A stretch of DNA of 64,000 nucleotides from CAZUDO01 sp964618895. Its GTDB lineage: Bacteria; Desulfobacterota; Binatia; DP-6. Below the pieces are notes generated by a model, which was not told the DNA's origin, ran no database searches, and saw only the letters and a list, made by a program, of their open reading frames with translations. The stretch lies in assembly GCA_964618895.1 (NCBI GenBank), contig CAZUDO010000073.1:1-64000 (forward strand), given 5' to 3'. This document shows positions 43,966 through 51,095 of the stretch, piece after piece. The position numbers were made by a program, and so were the translations under genes. Each line of letters opens with the position of its first letter. The first letter of the stretch is position 1.

Positions 43966-44154
43966 GTGCGTCACAAGCATCGGGTGGAGAAGGCCGTCGA
44001 CTGGCTGCTCGAGCTCAGCGTCCTCGTCACCGTGCTGCCGGTGGTCGAACAGCTGGTCGTCCACGAGGGGCTGCGCCTGTTCCCCACGCTGTGGACGCTG
44101 GCCGCAGGTGGTACCGCCCTCATCGTGGGGTTATACTTCGCCGGCAGGAGTTGA
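43966..44154 (+). CDS. Small membrane protein
   Basis: A protein of about 62 residues from GTG 43966 (an earlier GTG at 43954 is possible). It has two hydrophobic stretches: VDWLLELSVLVTVLPVVEQLV and LWTLAAGGTALIVGLYFAG. It lies three bases before the next tiny membrane-protein gene, suggesting a pair. No family recognised. Confidence 0.4.
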   Translation: MRHKHRVEKAVDWLLELSVLVTVLPVVEQLVVHEGLRLFPTLWTLAAGGTALIVGLYFAGRS

Positions 44155-44157
44155 GTG

Positions 44158-44295
44158 ATGGAGCACTACCAGGGCCTGGCCGCCGTTTCAGTGATGATCG
44201 TGCTGGTCTCGCTGCTCACCTGGTGGCTCGCGCGCCAGGCTGATAAGGCCGAGCGGGAAGAGACAGAGCGCGAGCGCGACCGCTCGACGCCCTGA
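44158..44295 (+). CDS. Very small single-span membrane protein
   Basis: A 45-residue protein. ATG 44158 is preceded by AGGAG (44146-44150). One transmembrane helix (AAVSVMIVLVSLLTWWLA) is followed by a strongly charged tail (ADKAEREETERERDRSTP). This layout resembles small accessory subunits of membrane complexes, but no family can be named. It is likely co-transcribed with the small membrane protein just upstream. Confidence 0.5.
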   Translation: MEHYQGLAAVSVMIVLVSLLTWWLARQADKAEREETERERDRSTP

Positions 44296-44349
44296 CGTCG
44301 ACCCCCAGGTGTTGCCGCACCCGTAGCCCGGCGGTACGCTCCCATCGTC

Positions 44350-44934
44350 ATGCCGCATTCCGCCCCCTCGGATCCGGTCGCGCCTCCCCGGTTCACTGCC
44401 GAACGCTACTTCGCCCTCGTCGACGAAGGCGTGCTCGGCCCGGACGACCGGGTGGAGCTGCTGGAGGGGGTGATCGTCGCCATGTCGCCCAGGAACCCAC
44501 CGCACGACGCGGGCGTCAGCCTGGTGTGCCAGACCCTGATCGGGGCCGTGGGCAACCGCGCGGCCGTGCGCTGTCAGCTCACGCTCGTCCTCCACCGCCA
44601 CTCCGCGCCGGAGCCCGATGTGGCCGTGGTTCCGGGACACGCCCGGGACTACGCCACCCGTCACCCGGAGCACGCGCTGCTCGTGGTCGAGGTGGCCGAT
44701 TCCTCCCTCGCGCAGGACCGCATCACCAAGGCCGCCATGTATGCGGTGGCCGGCATCCCGGAGTACTGGATCCTGAATCTGCGCGACGACTGCCTCGAGG
44801 TACTGCGCGCCCCGGTGCACGAACAGGGGCGCTACACCGAACGGACGGTCCACGGGCGAGGCGAGCGCATCGAGATCGCCGCCCTGCCGGGCGTGGTCAT
44901 CGCGGTCGACGATCTGCTGCCCGGCCCGGCGTAG
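44350..44934 (+). CDS. Uma2-family (DUF820) PD-(D/E)xK nuclease-like protein
   Basis: A 194-residue protein with the Uma2 pattern: RFTAERYFALVDEGVLGPDDRVELLEGVIVAMSP at the N-terminus, PEPDVAVV and ALLVVEVADSSLAQDRITKAAMYA carrying the acidic and Lys residues of the nuclease-like core, and YWILNLRDDCLEVLR. Uma2 genes are abundant and mobile in cyanobacteria and soil bacteria and have no firmly established role. It is convergent with the alpha/beta hydrolase gene. Confidence 0.85.
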   Translation: MPHSAPSDPVAPPRFTAERYFALVDEGVLGPDDRVELLEGVIVAMSPRNPPHDAGVSLVCQTLIGAVGNRAAVRCQLTLVLHRHSAPEPDVAVVPGHARDYATRHPEHALLVVEVADSSLAQDRITKAAMYAVAGIPEYWILNLRDDCLEVLRAPVHEQGRYTERTVHGRGERIEIAALPGVVIAVDDLLPGPA

Positions 44935-44942
44935 CGCGCTCC

Positions 44943-45749
44943 CTACCGCGCCTCTGTCCGCGCCAGGAACCCGAGCACCGCCGCGCGCACCACGTCGCCC
45001 GCGTCGCTCTGCAGCATGTGCCCGGCCCCCGGCACCAGCACCAGCTCGGCGCCGGGAATGCGCGCCGCGAGGCGCCGGCCGTTCTCGGTCGGGATGAGCA
45101 CGTCCGCCTCGCCGTGCACCACCAGGGTAGGGATCGCGACCGACGGCAGCTCTTCCCACGTGTCGTGGCCCATCGCCGCCTGGAGCTGGCCGAGGTAGCC
45201 CCTGGGCGTGGTCGGGATACTGGCACGCGCCTCGAGGTCTTCCTCGATGCGCTCGGGGTGCCGCGTCCGGGTGTCCTCGCCGTAGAGGAACCACGCGTTG
45301 CGGCGGTACACGGTCGCGGGGTCGTCGCCGCCCTGCACCAGCCCCGCCGTCACCTCGTCCGACGCACGCGCGGCGTTCCTGCCGCCGGGGGTCGTGCACA
45401 CGAGCACCAGCGCCCGCACCCGCTCCGGGTATGCCAGCGCGACCCGCTGCGCGATCATCCCCCCGAGCGAGGCGCCGACGACGTGCGCGCGCACATGCCC
45501 CGTCGCGTCGAGGACGGCGGCCGCATCGGCGGCCATCTGCGCGATGGTGTACGCGCCCTCGGGCACGTCCGAGCGTCCCGTGCCACGGTTGTCGAACGCG
45601 ATCGCCTGATGGCGCCGGGAGAGCCACGGGATCGTCCGGTACCAACCGTGGGCATTCGACCCGAGCCCCATGATGAGCAGCACGGGCGTACCGGTCCCGT
45701 GCATCTCGTAGTGGATGCGCGCGCCGTCGGTCGTCGTCGTGTACGGCAT
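44943..45749 (-). CDS. Alpha/beta-hydrolase
   Basis: A 268-residue enzyme with the classical fold: oxyanion region LLIMGLGSNAHGW, nucleophile elbow GASLGG, acid loop VVHGEADVLIP and catalytic His in PGAGHMLQ. It resembles 3-oxoadipate enol-lactonase-like hydrolases, but the substrate is unknown. It ends eight bases from the end of the convergent Uma2 gene. Confidence 0.85.
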   Translation of the reverse strand: MPYTTTTDGARIHYEMHGTGTPVLLIMGLGSNAHGWYRTIPWLSRRHQAIAFDNRGTGRSDVPEGAYTIAQMAADAAAVLDATGHVRAHVVGASLGGMIAQRVALAYPERVRALVLVCTTPGGRNAARASDEVTAGLVQGGDDPATVYRRNAWFLYGEDTRTRHPERIEEDLEARASIPTTPRGYLGQLQAAMGHDTWEELPSVAIPTLVVHGEADVLIPTENGRRLAARIPGAELVLVPGAGHMLQSDAGDVVRAAVLGFLARTEAR

Positions 45750-45818
45750 GCCCCGCCTTGTCGCACACTTCCCTCCGGGTGGTGAAGAGTCCGAGACGGA
45801 ACATATGCGCCTCCGCGA

Positions 45819-45847
45819 TTGACATCGACATGCACTGCCCGTAGAAA
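45819..45847 (+). promoter_or_regulatory. Sigma70-like promoter sequence
   Basis: TTGACA (45819-45824), a 17-base spacer and TAGAAA (45842-45847) form a good -35 and a moderate -10. It points right, towards the TPR-gene remnant and the IS element. It may once have driven a gene now lost, or help express the transposase. Not verifiable by eye alone. Confidence 0.35.
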
Positions 45848-45857
45848 ATTTGGGCTC

Positions 45858-45896
45858 TGCTCCAAATGCTGCAGCGCCCGCGAGAAGTGGCCCTGG
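45858..45896 (-). pseudogene. Remnant of a cyclase-ATPase-TPR gene
   Basis: On the minus strand this encodes QGHFSRALQHLEQ, nearly identical to QGHFSRALQHFERS in the large regulator at 51-54 kb. Thirty-three bases (45864-45896) are identical to 51930-51962. The similarity stops at both sides and the IS3 element starts 80 bases further on, so this appears to be a scrap of a second copy of that gene family. Confidence 0.6.
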
Positions 45897-46040
45897 TAGT
45901 GAGATCCTGACGAGTGGAGGAAACGCTCACCGACCGCCGAACGCCGCAGGGCCGGGGATATCGAGCGCCCCTCTCTGCCAATGATCGTGAGACAGTGGGG
46001 TGGTGATAGTTTACTGTAGAGGGCGGGGAGGCAGCGATGG

Positions 46041-46541
46041 ATGAAGGTCGTGGAGAAGACGCCGAGGGGTGAGGGGATCGAGGAGGCCGGGGAAACGGAA
46101 GGAGCCCGTAGGGCGACTGGAGTGTTCCCGGGCGGCGCGCCGCCGGCGGGGGTGGCCGCTGGGGAGACGAGGCCGGAGGTGGAGGTGGTGGCGAAGGCCG
46201 AGCGACGGCGGTTCACCGCGGAGTACAAGCGGCGGATCGTGCGGGAGGCGGACCGGTGTACGCGGCCGGGGGAGATCGGCGCGCTGCTGCGGCGCGAGGG
46301 GCTGTACTCCTCGCTCCTGACGACGTGGCGAGCGGCCCGCGACCGAGGCGAGCTCGAGGGGTTATCGGCGAAGAAGCGCGGCCCGAAGGTCGTGGCGCCC
46401 GATCCGCGGGACAAGAAGATCGCCGCGCTCGAGCGTGAGGTCGGTCGCCAGAGCAAGCGCGCCGAGCGCGCCGAGGCGCTGGTCGATGTCCAAAAAAAAC
46501 TCGCGGTGCTGCTGGGGACCCCGTTCGAGAGCGAGCAATGA
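46041..46541 (+). CDS. IS3-family OrfA (helix-turn-helix protein)
   Basis: A 166-residue protein. Residues about 55-110 form the IS3/IS911 OrfA helix-turn-helix (RRRFTAEYKRRIVREADRC, LLRREGLYSSLLTTWR), followed by a coiled-coil segment (KIAALEREVGRQSKRAERAEAL). It is joined to OrfB by an ATGA overlap at 46538-46541 rather than an obvious slippery frameshift site, though the AAAAAAAA run at 46491 could allow slippage. Confidence 0.85.
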   Translation: MKVVEKTPRGEGIEEAGETEGARRATGVFPGGAPPAGVAAGETRPEVEVVAKAERRRFTAEYKRRIVREADRCTRPGEIGALLRREGLYSSLLTTWRAARDRGELEGLSAKKRGPKVVAPDPRDKKIAALEREVGRQSKRAERAEALVDVQKKLAVLLGTPFESEQ

Positions 46542-47743
46542 CGATCGAGACGGTACGCGAGATGGGGCCGCGGCTCGGGATCGCGCCGACGTGCGCGGCG
46601 CTGGGCCTGCCCACGGCGACCTACTACCGACGGATCGGGCCGAAGCTGCCCCGCGCACGTCGTCCGAGTCCGCCGCGCACGCTCGCGGCGTCGGAACGCG
46701 CGGCCGTGCTCGAGGTGCTGCACGAGCCCGCGTTCGTCGATCTGGCTCCCGGGCAAGTCTACGCGCAGCTTCTCGATGCCGAACGCTACCTCTGCTCGGA
46801 GCGGACGATGTACCGGATCCTGGAGGAGAATCACGAGGTGCGGGAGCGGCGCGATCAGCTGCGCCACCCGCCGTATGCGGCGCCCGAGCTCCTGGCCACC
46901 GCTCCGAATCAGGTCTGGAGCTGGGATATCACCAAGCTGCTCGGGCCGGCGAAGTGGACCTACTTCTACCTCTACGTGATCCTGGATCTGTTCAGCCGCT
47001 ACGTCGTGGGCTGGATGGTCGCACACCACGAAAGCGCGGCGCTGGCGAAGAAGCTGATCGCGCAGACCTGCCGGCGCCAGGGGATCGCCCCGGGCGCGCT
47101 CACGCTCCATGCCGACCGTGGCCCGTCGATGACATCGAAGCCGGTGGCGTTGCTGCTCTCGGACCTCGGGATCACCAAGACCCATTCGCGGCCCTACGTG
47201 TCCAACGACAACCCCTCTTCCGAGGCGCAGTTCAAGACGATGAAGTACCGGCCGGATTTCCCCGATCGCTTCGGGTCGATCCAGCACGCCCGCGGGCACG
47301 GTCACGTCTTCTTCCCTTGGTACAACACCGAGCATCGGCACTCGGGGCTCGGGATGCTGACGCCTCACGAGGTCCACTACGGGCTCGCCGAGAAGCGCGT
47401 CGAAGCGCGGGCCCAGGTGCTGGCCGCGGCGTTCGCCGCCCATCCCGAGCGCTTCGTCGCGGGGCTTCCGCGTCCGTCAGCGCTCCCGACCGAGGTCTGG
47501 ATCAACAAGCCGACGGCGGCGTTCGTCGAGCCGGATCGCGATGCCGAGCCCGAGGTCGTTACGAACTTCGCGTCCAGAGCCTCGCTGAGCCCCGCAGCGG
47601 ACGCGCCCCATACCCAGGTATCCCCCCACATCGGCGGCCGAGACCGATGCGGGTCACTCGACGATGAACTCCAGGCCGCGGCCGTCGCGCCGCTCACCAG
47701 GATCTACACTGAATTCCGAAACCGACTGTCTCATTCTCATTGA
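46538..47743 (+). CDS. IS3-family transposase OrfB (DDE)
   Basis: A 401-residue transposase with an HTH_21-like N-terminus (LAASERAAVLEVLHEPAFVDLAPGQVYAQLLD) and an rve integrase core with D in WSWDITKL, D in LHADRGPSMTS and E in NPSSEAQFKTMKYRPDFP. The catalytic triad is intact, so the element may be active. The C-terminal ~80 residues run to the right inverted repeat. Confidence 0.9.
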   Translation: MTIETVREMGPRLGIAPTCAALGLPTATYYRRIGPKLPRARRPSPPRTLAASERAAVLEVLHEPAFVDLAPGQVYAQLLDAERYLCSERTMYRILEENHEVRERRDQLRHPPYAAPELLATAPNQVWSWDITKLLGPAKWTYFYLYVILDLFSRYVVGWMVAHHESAALAKKLIAQTCRRQGIAPGALTLHADRGPSMTSKPVALLLSDLGITKTHSRPYVSNDNPSSEAQFKTMKYRPDFPDRFGSIQHARGHGHVFFPWYNTEHRHSGLGMLTPHEVHYGLAEKRVEARAQVLAAAFAAHPERFVAGLPRPSALPTEVWINKPTAAFVEPDRDAEPEVVTNFASRASLSPAADAPHTQVSPHIGGRDRCGSLDDELQAAAVAPLTRIYTEFRNRLSHSH

Positions 47744-47985
47744 CAGGCTCCGCGCGCTGGCACCAGCCGCCGATTGCGCCCCTCGCCGGTGGGGGCGTCG
47801 AGTGGCCGTAGGTGAGAGACACGATCGCATTGCCGGTCGTGAGCGACCCGTGAAGGTGTCCATCACCGCATCCGATGGCGCGGTCCGCGATTCTCCACGC
47901 GCTCCTCCCTCCGCCGGAGGTCCGAAAAGCGGGCCCGGACCGTTCGCGGACTGCCGGCGTAGTGACGGTGTGAAGGCGGGGGGCC

Positions 47986-48417
47986 TTACGGCACCGGATC
48001 GAAGCCCAGGCCAACGTGCCGGAAGTGCGAATCTGCCGTGACCACCCGAGTAATGCGAAGCTCCTGCATCACGATCATGGTCGTGAGATCGGTGAAGGAG
48101 ATGAGCGGCTTGTCGCGGAAACGCAAGCGCAGCGCTTTGGCACGTGCGAACCGCTCAGCGGCGATGGGCTCGATCTGAAGGCTGCGGTCCTGCTCGCCGC
48201 GATCGATGGTCGTGAGGAATCGCTTGGCCTTGCCGAATGGCAGCCGCCGGAACACCAGGGTGAAGGTCTCGTCGAGGATGTAGTCGGTGGTCACGGCGGA
48301 TCCACCTGTTCGCCAGGCCTCGGCAAGCAGGCCGCGCACTGCCGCGTGGCGTGGCTCCCGGTCATCGGCAAGCGCGAGCCAGCCCCAGGTGTCTATGACC
48401 AGACGCTCACCTGCCAT
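47986..48417 (-). CDS. vapC: VapC-type PIN-domain toxin
   Basis: A 143-residue PIN nuclease: LVIDTWGWLALADD with the first acidic residue, YILDETFTL, SFTDLTTMIVMQE and VVTADSHFRHVGL with the remaining acidic residues. VapC toxins cleave RNA, usually tRNA or rRNA. The start at 48417 overlaps the upstream RHH antitoxin gene by 11 bases, a typical vapBC arrangement. Confidence 0.85.
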   Translation of the reverse strand: MAGERLVIDTWGWLALADDREPRHAAVRGLLAEAWRTGGSAVTTDYILDETFTLVFRRLPFGKAKRFLTTIDRGEQDRSLQIEPIAAERFARAKALRLRFRDKPLISFTDLTTMIVMQELRITRVVTADSHFRHVGLGFDPVP

Positions 48418-48658
48418 AGAGCTCGCGGTCGACATCGACGGCGACGAGCTCCCCGTGGGCGAGCCCACACAGGTTCAGGAGCGAGCTACGCCGATTCTTC
48501 CGCACGCGAGGCGGGCGGATTCGATCCTCGACGAGTTCGCGCACGAAGCGCGACACGCTCTTCCCTTGACGCGCCGCTTCGGCGCGCAGGCGCTCGTGCA
48601 GGTGCCGGTCGGCAACGATCGAGATGACGCGCTGGGTGGTCGGCATGCTCGAGTTCAT
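48407..48658 (-). CDS. vapB: VapB-type ribbon-helix-helix antitoxin
   Basis: An 83-residue protein with an RHH DNA-binding N-terminus (QRVISIVADRHLHERLRAEAARQGKSVSRFVRELVEDRI) and a C-terminal toxin-binding tail ending DVDRELYGR. It precedes and overlaps vapC, and is expected to neutralise it and repress the pair. Confidence 0.8.
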   Translation of the reverse strand: MNSSMPTTQRVISIVADRHLHERLRAEAARQGKSVSRFVRELVEDRIRPPRVRKNRRSSLLNLCGLAHGELVAVDVDRELYGR

Positions 48659-48697
48659 AACCTGTGAACCGCGGTGCCGTCAAGCTCGATGGATGGC

Positions 48698-49132
48698 TCA
48701 CCCGGCCTCGCTGCCGAGTCGCTCCAGGACCTGCCCATACGGCAGCACCTCGGCGCCGTCGCCGAACACCTGCGGGTGCTCGCCGCGGTAGGCAATCCAT
48801 CGTCGGAACGGCTTGTCGCGTCCGAGGGTTTCCGCCAGCGACTGGAGCCCACGGGCATCGCTGTGGGAGACGGTGCGACCGGCCTTGATCTCGATACCGA
48901 CGACGTCGCGCTGGCGCTCGACCACCAGGTCCACCTCAGCCCCCCCGGCGGTGCGATACGATGACAGCCGCCAGCCCTTCTCGAAGATGCGGTTCATGTA
49001 GATCACCTGCAGGATCAGCCACTGCTCGAACACCGCACCGACCTCGGTGGCAGGCAGGCGGTGTCGATGGAGTCCCAGCAGGGCGTTCCGTACCCCGACG
49101 TCGAAGAAGAGCAGCTTGTCCCGCTGGGACAC
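48698..49132 (-). pseudogene. DUF4143 ATPase C-terminal fragment
   Basis: A 144-residue ORF matching only the DUF4143 part of AAA_14-DUF4143 proteins: KLLFFDVGVRNALLGL, VGAVFEQWLILQVIYMN, then SSYRTAGGAEVDLVVERQRDVVGIEIKAG. The AAA+ N-terminal domain with the P-loop is absent and no frame upstream restores it, so the gene is truncated. Its 5' side abuts the promoter region of the next toxin-antitoxin pair. Confidence 0.75.
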
Positions 49133-49270
49133 ACGTCGCGAGATCCTGCGGCGCGGAACGAACGCGGGGAGTCGAAAGACCTCCCTCCTCCCGAGCGGAG
49201 GCGCAGCGTCGAGGCGGTTGCACGGGTATGCCTGTCGGATGTACCTTGTGGGCCTGTATCAGGAGGTCCC

Positions 49271-49474
49271 ATGGCATCTGAACGCAGCCTGAAACGCAAG
49301 GCGTTCTTCGTCGATGAGGGCGCGCTGCGCCGAGCGAAGAAGGCCCTGGGCGTGGCCACCGACGCGGAGGCGGTTCGGCTGTCGGTGGAACGTGTGGCCG
49401 AGATGGAACGCTTCTGGCGGTTGATGCAGCGCACGCGCGCGAAGGCAACGCCTGGCAGCTTCGACGCTGTCTGA
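49271..49474 (+). CDS. Ribbon-helix-helix-type antitoxin
   Basis: A 67-residue protein. ATG 49271 follows a perfect AGGAGG (49261-49266). The sequence KRKAFFVDEGALRRAKKALGVATDAEAVRLSVERV resembles short RHH antitoxins of PIN-domain toxins. The toxin gene begins four bases after its stop. Confidence 0.7.
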   Translation: MASERSLKRKAFFVDEGALRRAKKALGVATDAEAVRLSVERVAEMERFWRLMQRTRAKATPGSFDAV

Positions 49475-49478
49475 ACGC

Positions 49479-49895
49479 ATGCGGTGGGCAGTCATCGACA
49501 GCAGCGTCTACATCGGCCACTGGGAGCGTGGGCTGTATGAGGACACGCTGACGACCGTGCGCAAGGCGTTCATCGTCCGCCACTCGGCAGTCGTCCTGAG
49601 CGAGCTGAGGCGGGGCGCGCGGACGCGACCGGCACAGCGACTGGTCGACGCCCTCGCGGCCCTCGCCCGGGAGCCCTGGGAGCCCGCTGCAGACGACTGG
49701 TGGGAGGCGGGACGCCTGATTCGAACGATCGGGGATGGGCAAGGGTGGGAGATCGGCAAGCGACGCGAGTTCCAGAATGATGCGCTCATTGCGCTGACCG
49801 CACGCCGGTACGGCGCGACGGTCGTCACCGCCAATCGCGAGGACTTCGTCCTACTGTCGGAGGCGACGGGTGTGCGGGTGCTGTATCCGATGTAG
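49479..49895 (+). CDS. PIN-domain toxin (VapC-like)
   Basis: A 138-residue PIN protein: AVIDSSVYIGHWERG with the first Asp, LSELRRGA, FQNDALIALTARRYGATVVTANREDF with the later acidic residues. With the antitoxin upstream it forms a second vapBC-like module, opposite in orientation to the first. The 3' end overlaps antisense with the extended hicA frame. Confidence 0.82.
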   Translation: MRWAVIDSSVYIGHWERGLYEDTLTTVRKAFIVRHSAVVLSELRRGARTRPAQRLVDALAALAREPWEPAADDWWEAGRLIRTIGDGQGWEIGKRREFQNDALIALTARRYGATVVTANREDFVLLSEATGVRVLYPM

Positions 49896-50109
49896 GCGCC
49901 TCGCCCCCGCGTCCCTGAGTGACCCTGAGTAGTCCCCCGACCTGGAACGTTCCTCGAACGCGTTCGGACATGCCCCCGCGAGAGAGCGACGCGACGGAGC
50001 CGGCTTTCCTGAGAATCATGCGGCTGCCGGTCTGTCGGCGGAACACCCACCCCAGCCGCTCGAAGGCTCGGCACGCATCCCGCCCGCCGATAACCGGCAG
50101 GTCAGCCAA
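49825..50109 (-). pseudogene. hicA: HicA-type toxin with lost C-terminus
   Basis: The first ~41 residues (DLPVIGGRDACRAFERLGWVF then RRQTGSRMILRKAGSVASLS) match HicA mRNA interferases, including the GSRMI region where the catalytic His is normally found as GSH: here it is GSR, so the key His is replaced. After residue 41 the frame changes to RGGMSERVRGTFQVGG, which is not HicA-like. The break coincides with a repeat containing GGAACGTTCC at 49943-49952. The toxin is probably inactive. Confidence 0.7.
49941..49953. repeat. Short palindromic repeat CCTGGAACGTTCC, copy 1
   Basis: The 13-base CCTGGAACGTTCC contains the perfect palindrome GGAACGTTCC and is followed by a second related half (TCGAACGCGTTC). 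An identical 13-mer occurs at 54470-54482, also followed by a near-copy (GGGAACGTTTCC). This copy lies at the point where hicA loses homology. Confidence 0.5.
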
Positions 50110-50311
50110 CGGCGACGTCTACCTCGACCGTTCGGATGGTGAGCGGTAGTCCCTGCTCGGCCCGAACCTCGAGACAGGCGACGATCGCCTCGCGAATGTT
50201 CGCGAGAGCCTCCTCCTCCGTCTGTCCCTGACTCACACATCCAGGAATAGCCGGGCATTCGGCGACGATCATGCCGCTCTCATCCCGTTCGAGGGTCACA
50301 GGGAGCTTCAT
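50102..50311 (-). CDS. hicB: HicB-type antitoxin
   Basis: A 69-residue protein with the HicB fold: PVTLERDESGMIVAECPAIPGCVSQGQTEEEALANIREAI. It lacks the additional DNA-binding domain of longer HicB proteins. It overlaps the start of the damaged hicA gene by eight bases. Confidence 0.82.
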   Translation of the reverse strand: MKLPVTLERDESGMIVAECPAIPGCVSQGQTEEEALANIREAIVACLEVRAEQGLPLTIRTVEVDVAVG

Positions 50312-50326
50312 GGCTGACGACTCTAG

Positions 50327-50518
50327 CTACTTCTCGTCGTCGAGTTCGATGTCCTGCGGCGCCACCCAGCACAGCTTCCCGTCGCGCCACTCGGCCACCG
50401 GATTGCCGGCTTCCTTGTGGCGCTGGCGTGCTTCGCGGACCGCCTCGATCAGGGCCGCGTCGATTGGTGTTCCCTCCGCGAACGCACGATCGATCCGGTC
50501 GAGTTCGTCATCCTTCAT
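50327..50518 (-). CDS. Small acidic protein, possible antitoxin of the zeta-like kinase
   Basis: A 63-residue acidic protein (DDELDRIDRAFAEGTPIDAALIEAVREARQRHKEAG, ending DIELDDEK). No family recognised. It starts inside the last codons of the zeta-like gene (11-base overlap), so it is coupled to it, and a partner or antitoxin role is a reasonable guess. Confidence 0.55.
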   Translation of the reverse strand: MKDDELDRIDRAFAEGTPIDAALIEAVREARQRHKEAGNPVAEWRDGKLCWVAPQDIELDDEK

Positions 50519-51095
50519 GCTGTCCCTCCGTTATCTGCGCCCAGAGTTCCGCGTCCGAGACGACGCTCCGTCCAGACCGGTCACCGCGCGCTACCAGTCG
50601 CGGGCGCGCTCGCGAGTTGTCGTAGAGGCGCCAGGTGGTAGCGACAGGCTGATAGAGCGTGAAGAAGTTGACCAGGCCACGTGCGTACCGGCGCCGTACC
50701 GTGACCTCCGGTACGTCGTGTCCGCCGAGCCGGACCCGTTCGCGGACCCGGGCGAGCGCGACCTCCGCGTTCGGTAGCCAGAGGAACACCAAGTGGAACG
50801 TGTAGCCGGTGAGCATCCAGCGTGCAATGCGCGGCGCGAACGTCCGGCTCGCGAGAGTGGTCTCGAATGCGAAGTCCCGTTGCTGCGCCGCGAGCTGTTC
50901 GAGCCGTCGCAGCATGACGCGCCCGGCGTCAATCGCGACGCCCTCCGGGGCGAAGGCAGACAGTCCTCGGGCGATCGTATCGGCGTTGACGAATTCGGCT
51001 ACCCCGAGCCTTCCACGCAGCAGGACGGGGGCCGTCGTCGACTTCCCAGCCCCATTCGGTCCTGCCAGGACGACAACGTGTGGCCTGCTGTTCAT
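50508..51095 (-). CDS. Zeta-toxin-like P-loop kinase
   Basis: A 195-residue protein with Walker A AGPNGAGKSTTAP at the N-terminus, FVNADTIARGLSAF (substrate-binding Asp typical of zeta/UDP-GlcNAc kinases), DFAFETTLASRTF, and a Walker-B-like VFLWLPNAEVALARV. Zeta toxins phosphorylate UDP-N-acetylglucosamine and block wall synthesis. Its start overlaps the stop of the large cyclase-TPR gene (ATGA), an unusual partner. Confidence 0.78.
   Translation of the reverse strand: MNSRPHVVVLAGPNGAGKSTTAPVLLRGRLGVAEFVNADTIARGLSAFAPEGVAIDAGRVMLRRLEQLAAQQRDFAFETTLASRTFAPRIARWMLTGYTFHLVFLWLPNAEVALARVRERVRLGGHDVPEVTVRRRYARGLVNFFTLYQPVATTWRLYDNSRARPRLVARGDRSGRSVVSDAELWAQITEGQHEG

Larger units (their letters stand above)
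45976..47745 (+). mobile_element. IS3-family insertion sequence, apparently complete
   Basis: About 1.77 kb with two overlapping ORFs (OrfA, OrfB) and imperfect terminal inverted repeats. The left end reads TGCCAATGATCGTGAGACAGT in pieces (45976-45996), and the right end, in reverse complement, TGTCAATGAGAATGAGACAGT (47725-47745), matching at 17 of 21 positions and ending in the TG...CA typical of IS3. I see no clear target-site duplication. The element sits between the alpha/beta hydrolase and a toxin-antitoxin cluster and may have cut the cyclase-TPR remnant. Confidence 0.85.

Noticed and set aside
49825..50311. Intact hicBA toxin-antitoxin pair
   Set aside because: HicA lacks its His and C-terminus, so I list it as damaged.
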